Source of the DNA: Micropterus salmoides
Lineage: Eukaryota > Chordata > Actinopteri > Centrarchiformes > Centrarchidae
NCBI RefSeq assembly: GCF_014851395.1
Contig: NW_024040152.1
Coordinates: forward strand, 19,706,308-19,770,307
Direction: 5' to 3'
DNA length: 64,000 nt
Positions within the stretch are counted from its first letter, which is position 1. Every line of letters starts with the position of its first letter. This document shows positions 24,801-34,500 of the stretch, in pieces. The notes beneath the pieces were generated by a model, which saw only the letters and a list, made by a program, of their open reading frames with translations, ran no database searches and was not told the origin of the DNA. Both the position numbers and the translations under genes were made by a program.

Positions 24801-27552
24801 TTGGAGGAGCTGTGGGAGACTGGCTTCCTGCAGGTTTCAGCCAGACCGCATTCAATTAGCGGCCCAAGAGGCATCACTCAGCTGACCCTGTTGAACTGCT
24901 GAACGTATGCTGGGCTGAGAGAGGATAATTAGGGTCTGAGGAGGAGTGAGAGACAGGTGCCCTGCTGCCCCTGCGCTAGAGACAGCAAAGAGGAGCCTTT
25001 TTTCATAGTGCAGCTACCTAACCCTCCTTAGGCCTCACCTGCAGGGCAGACGTGGAAGGCAGCTTAAACATGAGCCTGTGAGCTGTGTCAGCCACGGAGC
25101 ACCTCAGAGGTCGACAGAGTGAAATCAGAACAGAGAGAGAAGCTGGTGTTCAGTCAGCGGCAGGCGGGGATCTAAGGATAAACAGGCGTGCAGGCCTTTG
25201 CTTTGCTCACCGCTAAGGAATTCGTCATAGAAAAGTGACTTACTCCCTGTTGTCTGGTCTTTTGCTCCTTTCCAAAGGTGTGGACCTTTGGAGACACAAG
25301 CCTGTCCTCTGGTTCTTCCGGTCGTTATTCAGTGCAGACAGTAGCCAGCGACCATGGAGTCCTGTCTTCTCTGGTGCTGTCTGAGACTCTGGCACAGGAT
25401 TTCCAGCTGCGCTACAACTGCACTGCTTGGAACCGCTTCGGGACTGGCACCGCCTTGGTCACGCTGAAGGAGCAAGGTACACACTGACAGGAGTAATAAA
25501 CCCCACCAGAGCCATCTACAGAAGTTAGAGTGATATGCTCAATCCTTGCTGTGAAAGGCGGCCAGATTAGGTGAAAGAAGCGCTCCTGTCTTGTGCTTAT
25601 CTTAATTACACTCCTTGAATCGATATGATTTAATCAGCAGATGGTTCCTTTAATGAATATGTTTGCCCCATAACATAGATATTGATTGGGGACAAAAGTC
25701 AATTAGAGGAAGCCACATGTGTTTGCGGGTGGACTCATATTCTCTATCACTGTCTCAGAGCCAAGTACATCATCTCAGCTTGCAGCCCTTTACGTGATCT
25801 TACAATTAGGCAGTACTACTACTGCACTGATGCTAGTGGAAGCCTTTGTTCCAGCAGACACCAAAAATAAGGTCCTCTCTAGTAATTTACATCAACGTAG
25901 CAGAGTGGGGTCTCCAGAGAAATGGGCAGCGGTATCTCCTGGAATCTCTAATTAGATTACTGTCTGTTGCTTCATTGCATGTCAGGCCTTGTTACCCTTC
26001 TTTCAGAGAGATTAGAGACAATAGCCAGGCAGTGGGATTGCCGGATTGCCTGAATGAACATATGCTAGCTGTGAGCAGGCCATGGCTTACTGCAGATGAA
26101 TTTATATATGCGCAGACATTTCTGGGATTAGCAAGACAAATGAATGGATCTCTTACTTTTTTCCCTCTGATCTGCACATTCTTGACACTTACGCTCTACT
26201 ATCTCTCATTTCATCCCTCCCCTTCTCTTGACAACCATCTACCCCCACCCCCTATGTCACACTTTTGTTCCATTACTTTTCTTGTTACAGAAGCCCTGCC
26301 TATGTTGATAATTGTTGGTGGAGCCGTAGGTGGAGGCTGTGTCCTGCTCATCTGCGTCATCACTTTGGTCTCCCTCTGCTGCAGGCACACAGGCAAAGGT
26401 GAGCTCAACGGTTAGTATGGGCAAGAGGGTCAACAGCCAATTCTTCACATCAAAAAGATTAAATCTTTCATTTGTGCGCTGAAAATTGAACAGTGTTTGT
26501 TAAGTTTTTTGTGCCATTTCACCCTGTGTTTAAAAATTATTTTTGATGTACAAAAAGTCTACCTGGTAATGTCAAGTAAAGCTCTTCTTCTTTTCAATTC
26601 TCACAGGTAAAAGGTGCACTCGTCTTTCCAAGAGTGACATCAGAGTTCAGATTGTTCACAGTGATCACAATGCTACACGTGGCAATGATGATGAGGAGGA
26701 TGTCAAAGAGCCCATGGTAAATTTCTTTGTTCACGTCTCACGCCAGATATCTCTATCTATGGTTGGGGAAAATTCACTTTTTGTTTTGTTCTTTTTAAAG
26801 TGAGGTCTTGGTTAATCCTAGTAATATTTCAAAAATGCTTGGTCTTCCCTCAGGCTCCGAACAGCAGCGAGTCTCCTGGGACGTCACGCACTGAACACAG
26901 TGACCTCCTGGAAGAGGAGGAGGATGAGAGATCAGACATCAAGGTAAAACAGAAAATACTTATTTGGAGAAACACTCTCAAAATAGCAAGAATGCATTAT
27001 TTTCATCCAATACTAAACTATGTAAAGTTCATAATTTGTTTTTCTCTGTTCTTCTTATAGGACCCCACCAATGGCTACTACAATGTCCGTGGCCATGAAG
27101 ACCGCCATATCCGCAGCAGTGGATTCTCTGAATATGTGCCCAACTCTCGGCCAGTCTACACACCATCGCAGCTGCCCTCCCCCAGCCCCATATATGGTCA
27201 ACATGGCACCCAGCCTCGTATCTATGACTTTTCCCACCGATACGCAACCACCACGGCGGGCAGAACCGCATACGAACAGCAGCAAGCTGCCCAGCAGCAA
27301 CCCGCCCAGCCAGCCAACATTTATCCCACTGATCCCGTCTATAGTGGCTCTGCTTACCTACCTGCTACTTATGGTCGCGCCTTCACCAGTTACGTTAAGC
27401 CTGCTTCCTATGAGAAGGTGGATGCATATGACCAATCAGATCAGGCCAGCAAGGTGTCCAGCTCTTCTCGCTTCTCTTATGCCTCCTCACAAGTGTCCTC
27501 CCAGCAGTCTGACTATGGCCGGCCCTCACAGCGTATGCAGACGCATGTCTGA
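17427..27552 (+). CDS. kirrel3l: Kirrel/Neph family Ig adhesion receptor (kirrel3-like), 14 exons, 5' end missing
   Basis: Type I membrane adhesion molecule of the nephrin/Kirrel family, which mediates cell-cell recognition at the kidney slit diaphragm, in neurons and in myoblast fusion. Exons: 17427-17582, 18184-18333, 20292-20449, 21897-22047, 22246-22351, 22634-22782, 22912-23039, 24164-24290, 24469-24569, 25278-25476, 26291-26398, 26607-26716, 26854-26943, 27061-27552. All introns are GT-AG and all phases agree, giving about 740 residues. Five Ig domains, each with its cysteine pair, are followed by a TM segment and a tail with the tyrosine motif NGYYNVR and C-terminal MQTHV, a PDZ ligand. 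The signal-peptide exon is not found, so the gene starts further left. Paralogue assignment is less certain than the family: the first strand of Ig1 (FSQQPQDQVVVS) resembles KIRREL3, while Ig4 (IVPRIGVAER) and NGYYNVR resemble KIRREL1. Linkage to ST14 favours the KIRREL3 locus. Confidence 0.93.
18184..18333 (+). CDS. kirrel3l: kirrel-like exon: second half of Ig domain 1
   Basis: Completes the split glycine codon, then reads WTRYSLMGDPLSGEHSLQ and DDAVYECQATQAGLRS, holding the second cysteine of Ig1, and ends in KLTVL. Acceptor CAG and donor GTAAGA are strong. Confidence 0.95.
20292..20449 (+). CDS. kirrel3l: kirrel-like exon: first half of Ig domain 2
   Basis: Reads VPPSDPVVEGGPVV, HTPHNLTCKA (first cysteine, with an N-linked glycosylation sequon NLT) and ITWYRDGE. 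It ends at codon boundary YSK before donor GTACCA. The preceding intron of nearly 2 kb (18334-20291) holds nothing recognisable. Confidence 0.95.
21801..21832. repeat. TC/TA compound microsatellite in a kirrel intron
   Basis: About six TC units run directly into about ten TA units. The repeat ends 64 bases before the acceptor of the next kirrel exon, in the branch-point neighbourhood. Confidence 0.9.
21897..22047 (+). CDS. kirrel3l: kirrel-like exon: second half of Ig domain 2
   Basis: Reads TLMEDGKREAAIS, matching the conserved DGKRE of the family, then RTYTCRVLNPAAPAGR with the second Ig2 cysteine, and ends TSVTINVQ before donor GTGAGT. Confidence 0.95.
22246..22351 (+). CDS. kirrel3l: kirrel-like exon: first half of Ig domain 3
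   Basis: Reads PPSVTLSVQPQTVTEGAK and LFICSASANPEITGY with the first cysteine of Ig3. A long T-rich tract precedes the CAG acceptor; donor GTATGC. Confidence 0.95.
22634..22782 (+). CDS. kirrel3l: kirrel-like exon: second half of Ig domain 3
   Basis: Reads WSKGGIPISEANGD, VDYSYFTDPVSCEV with the second Ig3 cysteine, and GSTNVSTLVDVQ, which contains the sequon NVS. Donor GTGAGT. Confidence 0.95.
22912..23039 (+). CDS. kirrel3l: kirrel-like exon: first half of Ig domain 4
   Basis: Reads FGPRLLSEPKP, AAFTCAWTGNPPLTLAW with the first Ig4 cysteine, ending SSV before donor GTAAGG. Family members show the same GNPPLTL signature. Confidence 0.95.
24164..24290 (+). CDS. kirrel3l: kirrel-like exon: second half of Ig domain 4
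   Basis: Reads VLSNGNTLQLKAVTQEDAG and TYTCKAIVPRIGVAERDV, close to the same stretch in mammalian KIRREL1. The preceding 1.1-kb intron shows only AT/CA-rich sequence. Donor GTGAGT. Confidence 0.95.
24469..24569 (+). CDS. kirrel3l: kirrel-like exon: first half of Ig domain 5
   Basis: Reads GPPIITADTTQHAV and GKLECRVGSSPPPDKI, with the first cysteine of Ig5 and the conserved SPPPD turn. Donor GTAAGT. Confidence 0.95.
25278..25476 (+). CDS. kirrel3l: kirrel-like exon: second half of Ig domain 5
   Basis: Reads VWTFGDTSLSSGSSGRYSV and DFQLRYNCTAWNRFGTG, holding the second Ig5 cysteine inside a conserved NCT glycosylation sequon, and ends LVTLKEQ. The VWTFGDTSL strand departs from the IAWAWKEN-type strand of mammalian paralogues. 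Confidence 0.95.
26291..26398 (+). CDS. kirrel3l: kirrel-like exon: transmembrane segment
   Basis: Reads EALPMLIIVGGAVGGG followed by a hydrophobic run ending LVSLCCRHTGK: a single helix with glycine-rich start and a cysteine/basic stop-transfer end. The donor GTGAGC at 26399 is used in this model. A second in-frame GT donor lies 12 bases downstream, after 26410. Confidence 0.93.
26607..26716 (+). CDS. kirrel3l: kirrel-like exon: juxtamembrane cytoplasmic tail
   Basis: Reads KRCTRLSKSDIRVQIVHSD and an acidic DDEEDVKEPM. The pattern KSDIRVQIVH matches the K-DIRVEIVH element after the membrane in Kirrel proteins. Donor GTAAAT. Confidence 0.92.
26854..26943 (+). CDS. kirrel3l: kirrel-like exon: acidic cytoplasmic segment
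   Basis: Encodes 30 residues including APNSSESPGTSRTEHSD and LLEEEEDERSDIK. It is serine/acid rich and poorly conserved across the family; phase 0 on both sides, so skipping it would keep the frame. Confidence 0.9.
27061..27552 (+). CDS. kirrel3l: kirrel-like last exon: tyrosine-rich tail and PDZ ligand
   Basis: Opens with DPTNGYYNVRGHEDR, matching the Neph1 tail; YYN fits a Grb2 SH2 (pYxN) site. It continues with a proline/tyrosine and glutamine-rich stretch (QQQAAQQQPAQPA) and closes with SRFSYASSQ, SDYGRPSQ and RMQTHV-stop. The terminal THV is the conserved type I PDZ ligand used by Kirrel proteins to bind scaffold proteins such as ZO-1 or CASK. Confidence 0.95.
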   Translation, partial: DPTNGYYNVRGHEDRHIRSSGFSEYVPNSRPVYTPSQLPSPSPIYGQHGTQPRIYDFSHRYATTTAGRTAYEQQQAAQQQPAQPANIYPTDPVYSGSAYLPATYGRAFTSYVKPASYEKVDAYDQSDQASKVSSSSRFSYASSQVSSQQSDYGRPSQRMQTHV

Positions 27553-29320
27553 TTGGACAAAACAATTGGGAAAAAGGAAGAGTACAGGAGTTGTGAGTAG
27601 ATAACCATTGTCACCTCCACATACATGTGTGGCTGGACTAACATGAACAGTCTTTCTTCACTCAGAGAGTGTCGGACAGTGTTTGGACAGTATATGGAGG
27701 GAGTCATGTGATTTAGGTTATGAGATAACCAACGTTTATTTGTTGTGATGGTTGGCGGGAGCTACAATAATGCTAACTGTAGAGCTCCTGAGCAGGATAA
27801 TTCAGCAGATTGTGATGTTCAAGTCAAATTTATGATTACAGTGTGATACCTCACCAGGTTATCTCTACATGATGACCACCCAAACCTGTGGAGATATTCT
27901 GTCAGTGCAAGGGCCAACTAGAAAATAAAGCAAATGCATCTCCTGGATTTTGGGTGGCCAAAGTGACTGGGGTAGCCATTTACCTGCCTTCCAGAGTTTA
28001 CTTTGTGTCAACACTAAATGTCAAACGTGACCTCTAAAATACTTTCAAAGAAGAAATGACGAGCTAAGACATATTTGCGGGAAAAAAACAGATCTGAACA
28101 ACCTTCTTTTGTCTGTCATTTGGTGTTTTGTTGGCATGCAAAAGGAATTCTAAGCACATTTGTGTCTCTATCATCAACAAAAGACTGAGCTATCCACAGA
28201 GACAGACAAACTATTCTGCACAACAGGCTAGCTCTACTGACCAACAAGTGCTACAGGCACTGTACTGTATGAAGAGTCTAATCATCAGTGGAATACTTCT
28301 GGCCTGAGCTGTATTCCTGTCTTCTGATAATAACCCTAACATGTTTGACTTGGCAGTGTTGCATTTTTGTGGATAAAAGAAGGAGATATGAAGAGAATGT
28401 GTATTTTAGTTTTTTAGTTTTAGTTAACTGTGTGTTATACCAAGATGGATAAGATAAGGCCATGGAAACCCAAAGATGGTAATAATTTTGTAGGGAGAAA
28501 CAGGGGCTGAGTACTGCTGCCCTAACCCTGGTACTGTTTTCTGATTGTAAAATAAAGAGTAGGCTATTTCCAGAACAATCAAAAGTGGTGGAAAATGGTG
28601 GCAATCTTGAACTTGAAATAAACTTGAATGCAACGTCAGCAGGCTCAGGTGGGGAAAGATGTGTAAGGCAGTCCTAATGTGGACCATACACTCTCAAGTT
28701 TTACAACTCAATCAAATTGTCTCAATATGTTTACAAGAAACAGTACTACCCTGAAACACTAAGTATCTGTACAAATGGCTGAGCCCATACCTTCTCTCTG
28801 TTGCATGCAAATGATGTGTCTAGTGAAAATCTTCAGCGTTTATATTCATGTCCATTTCATGTTTGAGACATTGGTTTTTACACCTGGCCCCATTGCATTC
28901 CAATTCCTGGATGTTTCAGTATGGATGCCTGTACTGCCATATGTCTAAAAAGCTGATACCAGGCAGCATGATGAGAGAACAAATGTCACTTATACTGAGG
29001 AGGCAAACATCATCGCTTGTCTTTATTTTTATATTTTATATAAGCCTTAATGTACAGCGTGTAAGCTGCTCTATTGTAAAGTATCTTTATATACATATGT
29101 ATCTATCTTGGTTGATTTATTTGGGTCCACAGATTGTCTTGTCTAAGTTGTTCATCAATCATTGAATGCAGTTACTATGCTTTTTTGGAACACAACTAAT
29201 GGCCATTTGTTTGTTCATTCTTTTAATAATGTATTGAGAATTTTATTTGCTAAAAATGAGCTATCGTTGCTTGTACCTTTGTACACATATTTATATTTAA
29301 ATAAAACCCATTTCCGATAA
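27553..29320 (+). other. kirrel3l: Probable 3' UTR of the kirrel-like gene
   Basis: No coding sequence is seen. AATAAA hexamers on the + strand lie at 27924, 28551, 28617 and 29300, so several 3' ends are possible. The last gives a 3' UTR of about 1.77 kb. The UTR extent is inferred, not observed. Confidence 0.5.
29300..29305 (+). terminator. kirrel3l: Candidate distal polyadenylation signal of the kirrel-like gene
   Basis: AATAAA with a downstream GT-rich stretch (GGCTGGTGTGT at about 29325-29336), the usual arrangement for cleavage and polyadenylation. Confidence 0.55.
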
Positions 29321-31341
29321 AGAACTGGCTGGTGTGTATCCTGAGAGTTAATCAGCCGGGCGAGGAGTTTCATTGTCACTGTTCCCCATACGCAAACAAA
29401 GCTTCCCATGTAGCAACAATGATGAATACATAAATTAGCAGCGCTGTCTATGTTGATTTTCCTATTCCCCCAGTGGTGTGCTGCTTTTAATGAAGACAGA
29501 TGAGAAAGTAGAACTCCCACTGTATGCCCATCTCATAGGGTAATAGAATAGAGCTGTGACAAAGGTAGGTATTATTTGACAATATGAGTTTGTCTTGTCA
29601 CCTTCGTTCCCCAGGTAGGCATGCTGCTCACAATGGGGAGGAGAGGTACACGCTCATTACAGTTTTACTGTGAGAAGGGACAAGGTCTCATAAGACATGC
29701 ATTTATTATGCAGAACATAATACAAAACGAGACCTCGTCAAACACAAATGATACTGATAATGCAATTAGGTAGTGAGAAATCAGATAAAAGATGTTTATT
29801 ATCATGACTGTCATATAAAAACACAAACAAAGAAAGGTTATAATGCATGTATATAATCCAAATCACAGTGTCAGTGTGCAATGCTCATGAGAATATTTGC
29901 CTCTCCCTACTTTGTGAAAAATACACTTTGCAATTGCATTGTTTAACTGTATTTTTTTTTAAAAGGTCAGTTGAGCAATATACTCAAATATTTCTTCTTA
30001 AATTTTTTTTCCCCACATATAAATCTATATAAATCTTTTGGTTTGCCAGGATACAATATTTCCAAGGATAAGTCAGAGATGAGGGAAACAGTTAGAGAAA
30101 CCATTCAGTCAAATCTTCAAATTCATCAAATCTTAAAAGTTGATTGAGTTGATCATGACCAAAGAGAAGAAACTCTCATAGGGATAAGATTTCATTGCAT
30201 TACTCCGGCAATCAGTGAAAACCCCTATTGGTTTGCTTTAGCTCTCAGATGTGTGTGACTGAAGACCCCAATCACCCTGAGCTTAACTAGAGACCTGTGC
30301 AAAAGCCAAGAGGATCTAATCATCATCCTCTGCCCCCCCTTTTTTAATATCATATTTTGGCAAGTCATTCACACAGCAGACAAGGCCAGCATCTGTAAAT
30401 ATGTAATAAAAATACTGATGTAGGACTGATGTCCAAAGCAAGATTTTAGATTGATTAATGCATTTTATACCTCCCAGGCAGTTTCTGGTTTTAATTCTAG
30501 TATGATGTAAAAATTTCCCTGCATGGATTTGAGCAACATGTTTAATATTGTTAAGTTCTTGTTCTTTGTTGTAACTTCTGTTATCACCACATGGTAATGC
30601 AGATGTCTCTACAAGATTATGTTTAGACTTTACTGATAAAACCTGGGAAAAATGGATGCTTAGCAGATAAAAGAAAAAAATCTTTCATCAATCTAAAAGC
30701 CAAAGCTATGCTTTGGAAAACTGTCAGCAGTATGTGTATCTGCTGTGTTTGGTCCTTTAAGATACTTGATAAATAAACCCCCAGATTTATAGCCATCTAT
30801 AGCACGATCCCACTGGCAAAGTGCAACACTGACTGACCCAAGAGGATGAAGACATCTTACCTGCATACACATTACTAAGGCTTGAAAGCACGATTACTTT
30901 TTCCAGGGAGGGACACTGTACTTTAACACTTGAAAATCTGTAAAATGTTCATATTCTTCCTATAAAAAGGTTATATTGGACAAGTATTGGGAAATTCTCA
31001 GAATATGCATTTCATTATTTTTACTCTGTGTATATTCACTAATGCAACATGACAATATTGATGGGGGTAAAAGAGACTGTGCTGATCTACACATTTAAAA
31101 ACTATACAAAACATGAGATGGTGTGGTTTACGTGTGCGTGTATGTGTGGGATGAGTGGGGAAAGAGTCCAAATTAAGTCCTTTAAGTCATTCATGTGAGT
31201 AGCTGGGTCCATGCAGCAGTATCCTCAGTTTGCTGGCTAAATGAATACATCTTGACGAGACTTGTCCTGAATCATACTCAAATGTTCAGTCTCCCATTAT
31301 TTTTAGCACACTAGCGTTGTTCCCTGCGCCTCACAACACCA
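29321..31341. other. Convergent intergenic region with probable st14 3' UTR
   Basis: Non-coding. Minus-strand AATAAA hexamers at 29795-29800 and 29702-29707 could end the st14 transcript, which would leave only about 400-500 bases between the two convergent 3' ends. Otherwise the region is AT-rich with no recognisable repeat or RNA gene. Confidence 0.45.
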
Positions 31342-31503
31342 TCAAATCCCTGTCTCCTTCTTGATCCAGTCTCTCAACTTGGTGACACGCGTGTAGACAC
31401 CGGGCTTGTTCCGGCGAGCGCACCCCTCACCCCAGCTCACGATGCCGGCCTGGAACCACTTGCCACTCTCTTCGAAACACACCAGGGGGCCTCCAGAGTC
31501 TCC
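31342..31503 (-). CDS. st14: st14 exon 19: catalytic Ser and C-terminus
   Basis: Starts directly with GDSGGPLV (catalytic Ser790), then GIVSWGEGCARRNKPGVY, the S1-wall and calcium-independent trypsin fold end, and closes RDWIKKETGI-stop. It matches the human end RDWIKENTGV. Confidence 0.97.
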   Translation of the reverse strand, partial: GDSGGPLVCFEESGKWFQAGIVSWGEGCARRNKPGVYTRVTKLRDWIKKETGI

Positions 31504-34500
31504 CTGGTACGGACATTCAGGGGAGAATAGTTATTAGATTTGGTTTGGATGTGAGAGCACGATAATTACTAAAGTGTGAAAACCTATCTATATCAGCCCT
31601 TCGTCCTTTTATCCTTTTCTGGAGGACATGTTACACTGTCTCACCTGGCATGCGTCAACTCCTCCAGCCAAGAATCCACTGCAGAGCATCCTGGAGGTGA
31701 CTTGGCCCTCCGTGACTATGTCGCACACCGTGTCGTTGATGATTTTCACTGATGCCTTCTGCAACAGCTGTGCCTTTTGACCTGAAAAAGCAGGACAAGG
31801 GGGTCAGCGCTCTGCCACATGACTTCAGTGTTCGTCACAAACATCAGAAGGTGTTAATGGGCGGGATTAGTGTTAGCTAATGAAGGTTTAAGAGGTGTCC
31901 CAAGAGAGCCAACGTCTGTCTTGATATATGAATATAGAAGGCGGCTTAATGGAATAAAGCAGATTAGAAAAAGATAAGAGAAAACTGGAGGGAGAATTGA
32001 GTGGAAGAGAAGTATGTCATGATGGGAGAGATAAAGAAATGGGAGGGACATTAAAGGAAAGCAAGAAGACAGGATGAAATGAGAAAGATGAAGGAAAGAA
32101 GAAACAAGCAGGCAGGGAAAGAAGATGAAGGACAGAGATGAATAGCTAACTATGAGAAGGATGGGGGAGGAGCGGGATGTCTTAATTTTGATGTGGGATG
32201 GATTTGCAATTGTAGGAATAACATAATTGAGGAATAACAGCATAAATATTCAAAAGAAGTATGCTAACCAGTTAAAGTGAAAAACAAGAAACTACAGTTC
32301 TACCCATAATCACCCATTCCTGCATAATACCTCCTTCTCGGAGCAAGCCCCAGCCTGTGACCCAGCAGGACATGCCTGCAGGAAAGACGTGGGAGGAAAC
32401 GGGTAGGCAGATGGGTTGGATGGTGTTGGTAAACTGCAGTGGCTCACTGAGCTCCAGCAGTGCAACGTCATAGTCAAAGGTCATCTGACTGTAATCAGGA
32501 TGGGTGATGATCCTCTTCAGTGAGCGGAGCTGTGTGCCATCCAGCTTGTACTGGTCCTGCATGCCACTGTAGGTTTGCCAGTTGGATGGAATCAGGTTCC
32601 TGTGGTAGAATGTATAGCATCATGGGCAGCAATTATGTTTCTGTACACGCATGAAACAGGTTGAAATAATATGAACATGTGTGCACTGTAATCCAACACC
32701 ATGCCCCTGAAACATTACGCTACTGTAAGGTTATAGTTTTTGTTAAGACTGCTTGAGCTCAGCAAATTGATAAGAGCAGCTTTCAACATCAAGTAATTCA
32801 AACACCACCACAAACTACATCCTCTCTAACAGTCTCTACAAAAACAACATGAACATTATTAGCTATAAAAGTATTTTTTGACATAACATTATTGTATTAC
32901 ATTCAACTTTCATGATATAGTTGCCACCCTTGTACAAAAACACGGTCAATTACATTAAGACATATGATGATATGACTATAAAGAAAGCAGTGACTTGAAT
33001 GAGTAACCTGGAAAATGCTTACAAATTAAATAACAGAATTGCATACAGCAAGTATTAACACCATCTGTGAAAATGAACACATTCCGTGCTCAGTAACAAC
33101 AGAGGTGGCTGTGGCTGAACAGCATGGTTAGTGCTCCACCTACAGGGCACACTGATGAATTCAACTGTGAAATGTAAATTTATCCCCCCCACTCCCCCAA
33201 GGTTTTTCTGAATTAACTGCATCACCAGGGGCTAATTTTCAGACTTTGCAATTTGTATATACAATTTGTATATAAATGGTCCTCTGTTGTGCACAGTTCC
33301 ACATTTTTTCCAGCAGAATATCTGTGAGAATATTGCATAATGAGATCTGATAAAATGATAAAAATAGTGTGATGAATAATAAAATATAAGGAAAATAATA
33401 ACAGTTTATACATCAAAACATATGAAAGGGACTGTGTTACAGATTATATACAGTATAGTCCTGCCCTGCTATGGATATTTAAGCTTTGACTCACGCATCG
33501 TCATGGGTGCGAAAGCAGTGGGAAGCCGAAAGGAGCCACGTCTCAGATATGATTGAGGCGCCACAAACGTGCCCATTGGTCATGAAGTGAAGGCTGACCT
33601 GCCAGGGCCACTCCCCCACCTCAGCGTTTTGCCCTCCTACGATGCGGTTCAGCTTATAGGGCCTGGTGCCACAATCTGACATTTAACAGAGAATATATTG
33701 AGAGAGGAGGGGTGATGGTCAGTGCAATACTAGTTGAGGCTGGCATGAATGATCAGAGGGAAAAATCTGAATTAGTTGACTTGAAGCCATCACGATGCTG
33801 GCCTTGGTTGTGAATGACTCTTAGGAACTCTAATGAGACACACTGGCATATTGGCTGATCCAACCAATCAAAAAATAAATAAAAAAGATAAAAACACAGA
33901 CACGCCCTCAGGCTTAAATGGAGTAAAAAACAAATACTTCAGAGATGACAAGAGCTGCTTTCAAAGAAGAATTAAATAAATAAAGCAGTCAAAGCCTGGG
34001 GCTCTTTTCTAACAGACAGCCTATACGCACAGCTCAAAGACATTAGATCCACTTTAAGCAGTTTTAAAATTTTGAAAAAAGGTGGCTTTTGTAAGGCCTG
34101 AAAGAAAAACGTTCTTACTGCAGCTGTCCTCGTCTGACTTGTCAGAGCAGTCGTCGATGCGGTCACATTCGGCATTCAGCTTGTTGACACATTCATTGTT
34201 CTTACACTTGAAGCTGAAGTCAGAGCAGACACTCCGAGCTACAGTGGGGTGGAGACAGGTCCCAAAATCAAAACACATAGCGTATTTCAATCAAAGTGTT
34301 AGAGCGCCACTAAGTTTTACCAGTCAAATACTATGCAATCAGCGAGGCTTAAAAGTGAGGCTTGAATGCACAATGCATAGTGATTGAGGAGCAGATTGCA
34401 TTGATTGTGGGTATTGATTGAGGTTGAGGTCTAATATCCCTCTTTATTCATAGAAATGAAAATCAAAAGGAAAAGCAAGAGTGCCCTCTGTGTTAATGTG

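Noticed and set aside
25846..26415. 189-residue + strand frame
   Set aside because: Only its last 36 or so codons are real (the kirrel transmembrane exon from 26291). The upstream part is intron, ending in a normal acceptor TTGTTACAG.
27071..27604. 177-residue + strand frame overlapping the last kirrel exon
   Set aside because: It is a frame-shifted shadow. The exon's true frame gives NGYYNVR and the RMQTHV terminus.
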